Assembly: GCF_900637195.1 (NCBI RefSeq)
Contig: NZ_LR134356.1
Span: 310,001-374,000, forward strand
Reading direction: 5' to 3'
From: Mycolicibacterium aurum
Lineage (GTDB): Bacteria > Actinomycetota > Actinomycetes > Mycobacteriales > Mycobacteriaceae
DNA: 64,000 nucleotides
Shown: one piece after another, positions 51,725 to 60,242 of the stretch
How positions within the stretch are numbered: the stretch's first letter is position 1
Layout of the letters: the number at the start of each line of letters is the position of its first letter
Notes under the pieces: generated by a model
Told to the model about the DNA's origin: nothing
Database searches by the model: none
What the model saw: only the letters and a program-made list of their open reading frames with translations
Position numbers and translations under genes: made by a program

Positions 51725-52385
51725 CACCAGACGAAAGCACAACGCCCCGGAACGCCGGCGCCTGTTGTGTGACGCCGCGATCGCTCTGCTGGCCGAAGAC
51801 GGTCCCCACGGTCTGAGCCACCTCAAAGTGGATCACCGGGCCGCGGTACCCGCAGGCACGACGTCGTTCTACTACCGCACCAGGGCGGCGCTCCTGCACG
51901 GCGTCGCCGATCAACTGACCCGCTATGACGCGGAGGCCTTCACGCAGGCCTGTAAAGACGTGACCCACGGTAGCGAAGCCGCCATCGCGGGAACGCTGGC
52001 GGACCAGATCCTGTCCATTCGCACGGAACCGCAGCAGTCGCGTATGCGCGCCCGCCTGGCATTGACCATGCCGGCCAGGCGTGACGCGGATCTTGTGATG
52101 GGCTTTCAGCAGTTGGATGAGAGATTCCGGGCGTTGGCCGAGCGTGTGGTGATCGCCACCCAGACCGCCGGCGGGGCGCCGCTGGACCGCGCGCTGTGTG
52201 ACGAGCAGGCATCGGTGCTGCTGGCCTTCCTCGGGGGTCTGGCAGTCTCTTTCCTCCACGACTCGCCCCGCCAGGTGAGCAGGGACGATCTCCGGCGGCA
52301 GATTCGGGCGGTGATCATCGGGGTGGCCGCTGAGCGTGAGTCCACCGGAGAGGGGAGGCGGGCACAGATCCCCGTCACCCAGTAA
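51663..52385 (+). CDS. TetR-family transcriptional regulator
   Basis: A protein of up to 240 residues. The TetR helix-turn-helix is recognisable (LLCDAAIALLAEDGPHGLSH and AAVPAGTTSFYYRTRAALLH), and ACKDVTHGSEAAIAGTLADQ begins the ligand domain. The only ATG in frame lies inside the MFS gene at 51663; the reading from about 51720 onward is clearly coding, so a start closer to the MFS stop, perhaps a non-ATG codon, is possible. The gene ends directly at a probable iron box. Confidence 0.75.
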   Translation: MPTVRAARTGHRVTSTIHGVDTRRKHNAPERRRLLCDAAIALLAEDGPHGLSHLKVDHRAAVPAGTTSFYYRTRAALLHGVADQLTRYDAEAFTQACKDVTHGSEAAIAGTLADQILSIRTEPQQSRMRARLALTMPARRDADLVMGFQQLDERFRALAERVVIATQTAGGAPLDRALCDEQASVLLAFLGGLAVSFLHDSPRQVSRDDLRRQIRAVIIGVAAERESTGEGRRAQIPVTQ

Positions 52386-52401
52386 GGTTGCCCTAACTAA
52401 G
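52383..52401 (-). promoter_or_regulatory. Probable IdeR/DtxR iron box upstream of the diflavin reductase
   Basis: Read on the minus strand, CTTAGTTAGGGCAACCTTA matches the 19-bp iron box TTAGGTTAGGCTAACCTAA at 14 positions, with both half-site cores (GTTAGG and AACCT) intact. It lies 42 bases before the diflavin reductase ATG, overlapping the TetR stop. It predicts repression by IdeR in iron-replete cells. Confidence 0.55.
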
Positions 52402-52443
52402 GCCGCACTTACCCGTGGCGCCTGGAAAGGGCTGGCTCCGCCG

Positions 52444-54054
52444 ATGTCTGACAGTGAACCGTTTGCGCTGGTCCTGGGATTTGCGACGGAGACCGGCAAC
52501 TCCACGATGGTCGCCAAGAAGTTCGCGCAGGCCGCGCGTGGTGTAGGCATCGACGTCGAGCCGCAGTACCTCAACGATCTCAACGTGCAGTCGCTGCTGG
52601 AGGCGACCCACTTCGTGGTGATCACCGCGACCTACGGCGAAGGGGAGATGCCCTACGACGCCGAGGTCTTCTGGGAAGAGCTCAGCGCCGACGGTGCCGA
52701 ACGCCTCGACCACCTGACCTTCGCGGTCTGCGGCCTGGGCGACAGCTACTACCCCGATTTCTGCAACGCGGGCAAGGTCATCGACGCCCGCCTCGACGAG
52801 CTCGGCGCGACCCGGCTGATGGACCGGGTCGACTGCGACCTCGAGTTCGAGGAGCCCTCCGAGGCGTGGACCGCCGCCCTCGTCGCGCTCCTGGCGCCGC
52901 TGACCTCGTCGGCACTGCCTGCTGAAGGTCCCGAATTGACTCCGGTACAGCAAGATTCGCCGTGGGACCGCAGGAATCCGTACGAGGCGCGCGTCGTGGC
53001 GAACCGGTCCCTGATCGCGGTGGGCTCCGGTAAGTCGGTTCGGCACTACGAGATCGATCTCGGCGACAGCGGCATCACCTACCAGGCGGGCGACTCGCTC
53101 GGTGTCCATCCACGCAACGATCCCGCACTCGTCGACGCCGTGCTGGCCAGGCTCGGAGTGGACGCCGATCAGGTTGTGTCAGAGAGAGAACAGCCACTCG
53201 GCACGCTGCTCGCCGACCACCTCGAGCTGCGGGTTCCTAGCGGAGCGCTGCAAAGCCTCGTGGCAACGCGAACCACCGATGCCGACGCGGCGGCCGTCCT
53301 GAGCGGAGCCGATTCGGCCGCCCTGACGGCGTGGCTGCACGGACGTGACGTACTCGACCTGCTCGAGCTGGCGGATCTCGGCGTCGACGAGGTGGTGGCC
53401 ACGCTGCGACCCCTGCAGCATCGCGATTATTCGATCGCGTCCAGTCCGCTGGCCCATCCCGCGCACATCCACCTGACCGTCGCCACGGTGGAGTACGAAG
53501 CCCGCGGGCGGGCGCACCGCGGCGCCGCATCCGGCTTCCTCGCAGACAGGGCCGAGACGGTGCGAATCCACTTGGCACCCAACGACACATTCCGTCTGCC
53601 GGCTCCGGATGTGCCCATCATCATGATCGGTCCCGGCACCGGCATCGCGCCGTTCCGGGCCTTCCTGCAGGAGCGCCAACTCACCGGGGCGACGGGCAGG
53701 TCCTGGCTGTTCTTCGGCGATCGGCACCGTGCCACCGACTTCCTCTACGGCGACGACCTCGTCGGTTTCCGAGAGGCCGGGGTGCTGACTCGGTTGAACT
53801 GCGCCTTCTCCCGCGATCAGGAATCCAAAGACTATGTCCAGCACCATCTGGTGGCCAACGCCGGGCAGGTATACGCCTGGCTGGAAGACGGGGCGTACGT
53901 CTACGTCTGCGGCGACGCCGACCACATGGCTAGAGACGTCCACCGCGCGCTACACGAGATCGTATCCACCGCAGGGGGATTGAACGACGACGGCGCCCAC
54001 GACTACGTCAACAACCTCATCACCACACATCGCTATCTCCGCGACGTGTACTGA
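52444..54054 (+). CDS. Diflavin reductase (sulfite reductase alpha/CPR-like)
   Basis: A 536-residue electron carrier: an FMN flavodoxin domain (GFATETGNSTMVAKKFAQAA; TATYGEGEMPYDAEVFWEEL; GLGDSYYPDFCNAG) over residues 1-155, then FAD (QHRDYSIASSPLAHP) and NADPH domains (IMIGPGTGIAPFRAFLQERQ; YVCGDADHMARDVHRAL). It carries electrons from NADPH through FAD to FMN and on to a partner. The partner could be a sulfite reductase hemoprotein or a P450, but none is next to it. ATG 52444 starts it. An iron box suggests iron-regulated use, for instance in ferric reduction. Confidence 0.88.
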   Translation: MSDSEPFALVLGFATETGNSTMVAKKFAQAARGVGIDVEPQYLNDLNVQSLLEATHFVVITATYGEGEMPYDAEVFWEELSADGAERLDHLTFAVCGLGDSYYPDFCNAGKVIDARLDELGATRLMDRVDCDLEFEEPSEAWTAALVALLAPLTSSALPAEGPELTPVQQDSPWDRRNPYEARVVANRSLIAVGSGKSVRHYEIDLGDSGITYQAGDSLGVHPRNDPALVDAVLARLGVDADQVVSEREQPLGTLLADHLELRVPSGALQSLVATRTTDADAAAVLSGADSAALTAWLHGRDVLDLLELADLGVDEVVATLRPLQHRDYSIASSPLAHPAHIHLTVATVEYEARGRAHRGAASGFLADRAETVRIHLAPNDTFRLPAPDVPIIMIGPGTGIAPFRAFLQERQLTGATGRSWLFFGDRHRATDFLYGDDLVGFREAGVLTRLNCAFSRDQESKDYVQHHLVANAGQVYAWLEDGAYVYVCGDADHMARDVHRALHEIVSTAGGLNDDGAHDYVNNLITTHRYLRDVY

Positions 54055-54067
54055 GGCCGGGAGTGCG

Positions 54068-55480
54068 TCACGCTCCGATGACCGACTCCAGCGGTGCGCG
54101 CGCGAAGTAGACCGCGAACCCGGCGGCCACGATCCACAGCAGCGGGCTGACCTCGCGGGCCTTGCCTGCGGCCGTGCGCATCACGACCCAGGCGATGAAA
54201 CCCACGCCGATACCGTTGGCGATCGAGTAGCTGAACGGCATGACCGCGACCGTCAGCACGACGGGCAACGCCACCGAGAACTCGGCCAGGTCGATGTGGC
54301 GCAGGTGCGACACCATCATGGCGCCGACCACCACCAGAGCAGCGGCAGCCACCTCCGTCGGGACCACCGAAGCCAGCGGTGAGATGAACATGGCGGCCAG
54401 GAACAGCACACCGGTCACCACGTTGGCCAGCCCCGTCCGCGCACCCTCCTCGATACCCGCGCCCGACTCGATGAAGACCGTGTTCGACGACGACGACGTC
54501 GCACCGCCGACGACCGCGCCCGCGCCCTCGACCACCAGCGCCGCCCGCAGCCTCGGGAACGTGCCCCGGTCGTCGGCGAGGCCCGCTTCGCGGGACAGAC
54601 CCGTCATCGTGCCCATGGCGTCGAAGAAGTTGGCGAACACGAGTGTGAACACCAGCATCACCGCCGCGAGGACGCCGATCCGGCTGAAGCTGTTCAGGCT
54701 GAACTCGCCGACCAGCGACAGATCGGGCAGTGAGAACGGCGAACCCGACAGGGACGGCACCGAAAGACTCCATCCGCCGGGATTTTCGGTAGCCGATCCC
54801 AGATGCCAGATCGCCTCGATCACGACGGCGATCACGGTGCCGACCACCAGCCCGATCAGAATGCCGCCGCGAACTTTCCTGGCCACCAGGATGGCGGTGA
54901 GCAGCAAGGTGAAGACGAACACCAGCGTCGGCACGGTGCTGATGGAACCGAGCCCGCCCGTGCCAAGGCCCACCGGCGGCGACGGAACACCGGTCGAGGC
55001 GATGAATCCCGCATCCACCAGACCGATGAACAGGATGAAGAGCCCGATGCCCGCGGTGATCGCGAGCTTGAGCTGCATCGGCACCGCGTCGAACACCATG
55101 CGACGCAGACCCGTCACCGCGAGCAGGACGATGATGATGCCGTTGATGACGACCAGGCCCATGGCTTCGGCCCACGTCAGCGTGCCGACCACGGTGGTGG
55201 CGAGGAACGAGTTGATGCCCAGGCCCGCGGCGAGGGCGAACGGTAGCCGGGCGATCAGGCCGAACAGGATCGTCATGACGCCCGCGGCCAGCGAAGTGGT
55301 CGCCGACACCTGCGCGAAGTCCAGCGTGTTGCCGCTGACGTCCGCCGAACCCGACAGGATGATCGGGTTCAGCACGATGATGTATGCCATCGCGATGAAG
55401 GTGACGACACCACCGCGGATTTCGGTGCCCAGGGTCGACTGGCGGGCCGTGATCTCGAAGAAGCGGTCCACTGGATTCAC
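54068..55480 (-). CDS. Purine permease, AzgA/PbuG-type (NCS2 superfamily)
   Basis: A 470-residue membrane transporter with 12-14 helices. The N-terminus reads FFEITARQSTLGTEIRGGVV then TFIAMAYIIVLNPIIL, exactly as in the AzgA/PbuG hypoxanthine-guanine-adenine permeases. Further marks are LAAGLGINSFLATTVVG, FFDAMGTMTGLSREAGL and TSSSSNTVFIESGAGIEEGA. Start is GTG 55480. It converges with the diflavin reductase 13 bases away and follows a small secreted protein gene. Confidence 0.9.
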   Translation of the reverse strand: MNPVDRFFEITARQSTLGTEIRGGVVTFIAMAYIIVLNPIILSGSADVSGNTLDFAQVSATTSLAAGVMTILFGLIARLPFALAAGLGINSFLATTVVGTLTWAEAMGLVVINGIIIVLLAVTGLRRMVFDAVPMQLKLAITAGIGLFILFIGLVDAGFIASTGVPSPPVGLGTGGLGSISTVPTLVFVFTLLLTAILVARKVRGGILIGLVVGTVIAVVIEAIWHLGSATENPGGWSLSVPSLSGSPFSLPDLSLVGEFSLNSFSRIGVLAAVMLVFTLVFANFFDAMGTMTGLSREAGLADDRGTFPRLRAALVVEGAGAVVGGATSSSSNTVFIESGAGIEEGARTGLANVVTGVLFLAAMFISPLASVVPTEVAAAALVVVGAMMVSHLRHIDLAEFSVALPVVLTVAVMPFSYSIANGIGVGFIAWVVMRTAAGKAREVSPLLWIVAAGFAVYFARAPLESVIGA

Positions 55481-55492
55481 GTTGCGGCCTGC

Positions 55493-55732
55493 CTAGTAGC
55501 GCGGCGCCGGTGGCGGTGGGGGCGGTACCGGCATGCACAGCCCCGTTTGGGTGTCGAGGTACTTACCGGGCAGGCAGAACGGTGAGCACCCGTAGATGAC
55601 GCCGGTCTGTCCGGCCGGGCACTGCGCGGTGGAGGTGGGCGGCGAGGTGTTCACGGCAGCCAGCAGCGGGCCCGCGACGGCGGCGGCGGCGATGGCCGAC
55701 GCACCGATGAAGCGCGAGATAGGTTGTGTCAC
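55493..55732 (-). CDS. Small secreted cysteine- and proline-rich protein
   Basis: A 79-residue protein with an uncleaved or cleaved N-terminal hydrophobic segment (FIGASAIAAAAVAGPLLAAV) and a mature part bearing four cysteines (AQCPAGQTG, YGCSPFCLPGK, GLCMPV), then a run of prolines ending APRY. The Cys spacing suggests one or two disulfides, as in small mycobacterial envelope proteins. GTG 55732 with GGGGGAACGAA before it. It is 12 bases from both neighbours' ends. Confidence 0.75.
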   Translation of the reverse strand: MTQPISRFIGASAIAAAAVAGPLLAAVNTSPPTSTAQCPAGQTGVIYGCSPFCLPGKYLDTQTGLCMPVPPPPPPAPRY

Positions 55733-55743
55733 TTCGTTCCCCC

Positions 55744-57036
55744 TCAAGTCGGAATCCCGGTGGCCACGCGTGGTGCATCTCTGTCCGGCGCGACGTCGAG
55801 CACGAACCGGGCCACCTGGGTGCGGTGCTGTTCGGCGTTGCCCAGCAGTGCGGCATCGGTGTAGGCCCGCTTGTAGTACAGGTGGGCCTGATGCTCCCAG
55901 GTGAATCCGATACCACCGTGTACCTGGATGGCGTCGGAGGCAACCCGAACGCCCGCTGCCGAGCAGGTCGCCTGCGCGATGCTGACCGCCAGCGCCGGAT
56001 CGTCGGGCACCTCGAGGCGGTGTGCCAGCGCCCACACGGCGTGATAGGCCGATGATCTGGCGTGTTCGATCGCGACCAGGTCATCGGCCAGGCGGTGCTT
56101 GACCGCCTGGAAAGAACCGATCGGTCTGCCGAACTGCAGTCGAGCCTTGGCGTAGTCGACCGTCAGGTCGAGCAGGTGCTGGGCGGCGCCCACCTGCTCG
56201 ACTGCCAGCAGTGCGCCCCCGACCTGCAGCGCGTGCGTGATCACCCGCTCCGCCTCGTCAGGGCCTGCGATCAGCTGCGCCGCCGCGCCAACCAGACCGA
56301 CGGTGGCCTGCGGTCGGGTCAGGTCCAGTGTGCCCAGTGAAATACGTTGCACGCCAACGCTATCGGCGTCAACCGCAAACAGGCCGAGACCGTCGGGGCC
56401 GGTAGCGGCCACCAGGATCACGTCCGCGGCCCCGGCGTCGACGACCCGCTCCACGGTGCCGTTGAGAGTCCACTCGCCGCCGGTGTCGACCGCTTCCACG
56501 GCCACAGCTGCCGGATCGAACGCACCTGCGTCGTCGGCGACCGCGAACGCGGCGGTACGGGTGCCGTCGAGCAGCTGAGCCAGTAGTGCGCTGCGCGCAG
56601 GGCTTTGCGAGGAGGCGACGAGCGCCGGGATCGCGAGGTACACGGTGCCGAACAGCGGGCCGCAGGCCAGCACGGCGCCGAGCTCCTCGACCGCGACTGC
56701 CTGGTCGATCAGGGTGCCGCCCACGCCGCCGTCGGCCTCGGGCACCGACATGCCCAGCACGCCCAACTCCGAGCCGAGCCGCGCCCAGACCTTCGGGTCG
56801 AACGGCGGGTGGGACTCCATCCACCTGCGGACCGCGCTCTCATCGACGTGGTCGGCGCAGAACTTGCGTACCGCCGCGCGCAGCTGTGCCTGCTCCTCGG
56901 TGAACACGAATTCCTGATCCGCAAGCTCCTCAGCGGTGCCCATGGGCTGATCCGCAAGCTCCTCAGCGGTGCCCATGGGCTGATCCGCAAGCTCCTCAGC
57001 GGTGCCCATGGGCTGATCCGCAAGCTCCTCAGCCAC
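55744..57036 (-). CDS. Acyl-CoA dehydrogenase, second subunit of a heteromeric pair, with N-terminal tandem repeats
   Basis: A 430-residue acyl-CoA dehydrogenase. The enzyme body starts FVFTEEQAQLRAAVRKFCAD; QFGRPIGSFQAVKHRLADDL (FAD site) and IQVHGGIGFTWEHQAHLYYK are conserved, and the catalytic base usually at the end of such paired subunits is not obvious, as in subunits of alpha2-beta2 FadE enzymes. The start is GTG 57036, eight bases before the preceding gene's stop. The N-terminus holds four copies of AEELADQ separated by PMGT (residues 2-41), a tandem 33-bp repeat. Each unit contains its own in-frame ATG. Confidence 0.85.
   Translation of the reverse strand: MAEELADQPMGTAEELADQPMGTAEELADQPMGTAEELADQEFVFTEEQAQLRAAVRKFCADHVDESAVRRWMESHPPFDPKVWARLGSELGVLGMSVPEADGGVGGTLIDQAVAVEELGAVLACGPLFGTVYLAIPALVASSQSPARSALLAQLLDGTRTAAFAVADDAGAFDPAAVAVEAVDTGGEWTLNGTVERVVDAGAADVILVAATGPDGLGLFAVDADSVGVQRISLGTLDLTRPQATVGLVGAAAQLIAGPDEAERVITHALQVGGALLAVEQVGAAQHLLDLTVDYAKARLQFGRPIGSFQAVKHRLADDLVAIEHARSSAYHAVWALAHRLEVPDDPALAVSIAQATCSAAGVRVASDAIQVHGGIGFTWEHQAHLYYKRAYTDAALLGNAEQHRTQVARFVLDVAPDRDAPRVATGIPT
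56914..57032. repeat. 33-bp in-frame tandem repeat in the 5' end of an acyl-CoA dehydrogenase gene
   Basis: Three identical 33-bp copies (56914-56946, 56947-56979, 56980-57012) and a 20-base partial fourth. On the minus strand each holds GAGGAG followed 15 bases later by an ATG, so every unit duplicates a possible translation start. The identity of the copies suggests recent slipped-strand or recombination expansion. Confidence 0.9.
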
Positions 57037-58225
57037 GCGGGATCTCCTTCCACGCCATCCCGGCATCCGCCCTCAGATCCCCGGGCAGACCGAGCACCCG
57101 CTCGGCGAGAATATTGCGCATCACTTCGGACGTCCCGCCTTCGATGGTGTTGGCTCGGCTGCGCAGGAACCGCTGCTGGATCGGACCGCGCCAATCCCCG
57201 CCGTCGGCGTCCGCGCCTCGCATTCCGTAGCCGTCGTAGAGGATCCCCTCCGGACCGAGCAGGTCCATGCAGAACTCATAGATGTGCTGGTTCAGCTCGG
57301 CGCCCACCAACTTGCCGATCGAGGCTTCCGGACCGGGTCCGCCGACGGTCGCCGAGGCCCTGGACCGCTCGGAGGTCAGCCGCTGCGCTTCGGCGCGCAG
57401 CCACAGGCTGGTCAGCCGATCGCGCAGCACCGGGGTGTGCAGATCGGGGCGCGACGCCCACAGCGCGACGGCGTCGGAAATGGTGCCCGCGCCGCGCCTG
57501 TTGCCACTGCCGCCCAGCGCGCTGCGTTCGTTCATCAACGTCGTCATCGCCACTCGCCAGCCGTCGCCGACACCGCCGAGCCGGAAGGTGTCCGGGATGC
57601 GCGCGTCGGTCATGTAGACCTCGTTGAACTCGGCATGACCGGTCAACTGGCGCAGCGGCCGGGTCTGCACGCCCTCGCCGTGCATGTCGATCACGAAGTA
57701 GGTCAGGCCTTTGTGCTTGGCCACGCCCGGATCGGTGCGGGCGAGCAGGAGCCCCCACTTGGCGCGATGGGCCAGGCTGGTCCAGACCTTCTGCCCGTTG
57801 ACCACCCAGGAATCGCCGTCGAGCACCGCCGACGTGGCCAGGCCGGCAAGGTCCGAGCCTGCACCCGGCTCGGAGAACAGCTGGCACCAGATGTCCTCGG
57901 TGGTGGCCAGCGGCCGCAGGAGTTGCTTGCGCACGTCGTCGGTCTGGGCGTGCTCGCGCACAGTGGGCGCGGCCATGCCGTACCCCATCGGATTCAGGCC
58001 GAGAGGGACCGGGCCGCCGGCACCCTGCAGTATCCGGTCGGCGACGGCCTGCAGTCCGCGGGACACCCCGAGGCCGCCGAATCCTTCGGGGAAATGCACC
58101 CACGACAGACCCGCGTCAAAACAGGCGCCCAGAAATTCAGGGATCGGGACCGACTTCGGGTCGTGCGTCTGGACTACCCGTCGTGCGGCGTCGGCGATCC
58201 GGTCGGCATCGGCATCAGTGCCCAT
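57029..58225 (-). CDS. Acyl-CoA dehydrogenase, first subunit of a heteromeric pair
   Basis: A 398-residue acyl-CoA dehydrogenase. LFSEPGAGSDLAGLATSAV near residue 116 is the flavin loop; VVNGQKVWTSLAHRAKWGLL follows; SIGKLVGAELNQHIYEFCMD near 295 and RANTIEGGTSEVMRNILAER with VLGLPGDLR end the fold. The pattern is that of paired mycobacterial FadE proteins forming alpha2-beta2 tetramers, often for steroid side-chain or complex acyl-CoA substrates. Start ATG 58225. The next gene starts eight bases before its stop. Confidence 0.88.
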   Translation of the reverse strand: MGTDADADRIADAARRVVQTHDPKSVPIPEFLGACFDAGLSWVHFPEGFGGLGVSRGLQAVADRILQGAGGPVPLGLNPMGYGMAAPTVREHAQTDDVRKQLLRPLATTEDIWCQLFSEPGAGSDLAGLATSAVLDGDSWVVNGQKVWTSLAHRAKWGLLLARTDPGVAKHKGLTYFVIDMHGEGVQTRPLRQLTGHAEFNEVYMTDARIPDTFRLGGVGDGWRVAMTTLMNERSALGGSGNRRGAGTISDAVALWASRPDLHTPVLRDRLTSLWLRAEAQRLTSERSRASATVGGPGPEASIGKLVGAELNQHIYEFCMDLLGPEGILYDGYGMRGADADGGDWRGPIQQRFLRSRANTIEGGTSEVMRNILAERVLGLPGDLRADAGMAWKEIPRG

Positions 58226-58384
58226 AGCTGCAGACTAAAGCAGCGCCCGGGGCGGCCGACGGTCAACTCGACAGTCGGTGTGCCTGTGAGGTCAGGCGGG
58301 AAGAGCGAGGTGCTGGTGGTGCGCCCTATGGCGACGCTGAAGCAGGAACCGGAGCCAGCGAACATCAAGCAACACGGGGGATCC

Positions 58385-58792
58385 TTACGCAGACTTGGTG
58401 AGCAGGGGGAGCAGCTGACGGCGGGCGACCATCGCATCGGCGAAATGGTTGAGCGCCTCGGGGACCGAACCGGCCCCGTCGAACTCGATACCGGCGTCAT
58501 GGAGTGTCTGCTCGACCGCACGGCTGGCGATCAGCGACCACTCGACACCGGCGGCGGAGCAGAGGTCGTCGATGGTGAACAGCAGCGAAATGGCTTCCTC
58601 GGTAAAGGAATCGACGTCGGTGAGGTCCAGGACGAAGGGCTTCTCCGCGAGGATGAACCGATCGATGTACCGGGCCGCCCGTTCGACGTTGACCACGTCG
58701 AGGTGGCCCGCGATGGTCACGACGGTGGCCAGTTGACGGCAGTGCGCCCGAATGCCGGCACCGTCGCAGTGGAACGTCGGATTACCGTACAT
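58385..58792 (-). CDS. STAS-domain protein (anti-anti-sigma factor-like)
   Basis: A 135-residue protein. VVTIAGHLDVVNVERAARYI and PFVLDLTDVDSFTEEAISLL trace the beta-alpha fold of STAS domains; the D-S/T motif before helix two (VDSFTEEA) holds the serine that anti-sigma kinases phosphorylate. It may regulate a sigma factor such as SigF. ATG 58792 preceded by GAGGGAGG is chosen over a longer frame. It stands alone between two minus-strand genes; no anti-sigma kinase adjoins. The 159 bases downstream to the acyl-CoA dehydrogenase contain no gene. Confidence 0.78.
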   Translation of the reverse strand: MYGNPTFHCDGAGIRAHCRQLATVVTIAGHLDVVNVERAARYIDRFILAEKPFVLDLTDVDSFTEEAISLLFTIDDLCSAAGVEWSLIASRAVEQTLHDAGIEFDGAGSVPEALNHFADAMVARRQLLPLLTKSA

Positions 58793-58948
58793 TGCAGCCT
58801 CCCTCGATCTCGTGCCTTCACGACCCGTCTGTTCGGGGTCACACAAGCCAAGTTAGTGAGCCAATTTAAGGCCGCTGGGTGTAACGACTAATACTTCGGT
58901 AAGAACCTGGAGCGGAATCGGACAGCAAACCCGCCGGTAACTCTGCGG

Positions 58949-60187
58949 TCAATCCCTGCGTTGCTGCTGCGATCCGGTGTAGTTCACCCAGGGGTTGTAG
59001 TCGGCCAGCAGGTCCTCCTGAGGCGGGCGAGCATCCTCGGCGACGTGCTGCAGGTTGACCCGAATCCGGTACCAGATGGAGCTGGGCCCGCGCATACCGT
59101 CGACGAGAACATCTGCGGGCGCCAGCTTTTCGGCTGCAGCCGGGTACTTGTCACGCCACTGCGCCAGTGCGGCCAGTGCCTCGTCCTTGGTCTTGGTCCT
59201 GGCTATCTCGATCAACGGCATGATCGATTGCCGTCGCCCGTCGGCAGACTTGGCGGCGCCCCGTGGCGCCTTTTCTGCGGGCCCCAGCCGGTCCGCGAGG
59301 TCGAGGAGCGCCTCCAGACCGCCGACTGCGTCGTCCATGCCCTCCCACGGGTCGCCGTGCTCGGCGAAGCGGCGCGGCACGGTCGCCACGGTGAACTCCT
59401 CGGGCCGGCACCCGGCCACCTCGTCCCAGAACAGCGGCGTCGACACCCGCGCATCCGGGGTGGCACGCACCGAGTACGCCGAGGCGACGGTGCGGTCCTT
59501 GGCGTTCTGGTTGAAGTCGACGAACACGCCGTGGCGTTCCTCCTTCCACCAGCGTGCGGTCGCCGACTCCGGTGCCCGGCGTTCCACTTCACGTGCAACC
59601 GCCTCGGCCGCCAGCCGGACGAGCTTGAACGGCCAGCGCGGGTGGATGCGCGCATAGATGTGGAAGCCGCGTGAGCCTGACGTCTTGGGCCACGCCACCA
59701 GACCGTGGTCTTCGAGCACCTCCCTTGCGACGAAGGCGACGTCGAGGATCTGGCGCCACCCGACCCCCGGCATCGGATCCAGGTCGACTCGCAATTCGTC
59801 GGGGTGCTCGAGGTCGCCGGAGCGGACCGGGTGTGGATTGAGGTCGACGCAGCCGAGGTTGACCGCCCACACCAGACCTCCGGCGTCGTGCAGCACCGCT
59901 TCTTTGGCCGAGGTCCCGGACGCATATTTGAGCTCGGCGACAGAGACGAAGTCAGGACGTTTCTCCGGGGCCCGCTTCTGGAAGACGGCTTCCTCGGAGA
60001 TGCCCTTCACAAATCGCTTCAGGATCATCGGACGGTCGTAGACCCCACGCAGGGCACCGTCGGCCACCGAGGCGTAGTAGTGGATCAGGTCGAGTTTGGT
60101 GAGTCCGAGATCGCCGAAGATCACCTTGTCCGGGTTGGTGATCGGCACCTGCTGTCCGGCGATCTCATAGGACTCGCGCGCGGCCAT
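58949..60187 (-). CDS. polD2: LigD-type DNA polymerase/primase domain protein, PolD2-like
   Basis: A 412-residue archaeo-eukaryotic primase-superfamily polymerase as in LigD POL domains, without ligase. ITNPDKVIFGDLGLTKLDLI at the start, the DLDP motif (LRVDLDPMPG) with catalytic Asp, KTSGSRGFHIYARI with the template-binding His, and FVDFNQNAKDRTVASAYSVR are characteristic. The gene is divergent from fadD2, as Rv0269c is from Rv0270 in M. tuberculosis and MSMEG_0597 in M. smegmatis, so it is the PolD2-type member. Stand-alone PolDs add ribo- and deoxynucleotides in repair. ATG 60187 is preferred to a longer frame that enters fadD2's promoter. Confidence 0.88.
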   Translation of the reverse strand: MAARESYEIAGQQVPITNPDKVIFGDLGLTKLDLIHYYASVADGALRGVYDRPMILKRFVKGISEEAVFQKRAPEKRPDFVSVAELKYASGTSAKEAVLHDAGGLVWAVNLGCVDLNPHPVRSGDLEHPDELRVDLDPMPGVGWRQILDVAFVAREVLEDHGLVAWPKTSGSRGFHIYARIHPRWPFKLVRLAAEAVAREVERRAPESATARWWKEERHGVFVDFNQNAKDRTVASAYSVRATPDARVSTPLFWDEVAGCRPEEFTVATVPRRFAEHGDPWEGMDDAVGGLEALLDLADRLGPAEKAPRGAAKSADGRRQSIMPLIEIARTKTKDEALAALAQWRDKYPAAAEKLAPADVLVDGMRGPSSIWYRIRVNLQHVAEDARPPQEDLLADYNPWVNYTGSQQQRRD

Positions 60188-60242
60188 TCCTTCATCGTAT
60201 GTTCCAGGCCACACTGCGACCGCCGTCACATAAGGTTGACGC

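Noticed and set aside
56914..57032. Tandem 33-bp repeats considered as a CRISPR array
   Set aside because: The copies adjoin with no spacers and stay in frame inside a gene.
57284..58891. A 535-codon plus-strand frame over the acyl-CoA dehydrogenase and STAS genes
   Set aside because: Antisense shadow without domain support.
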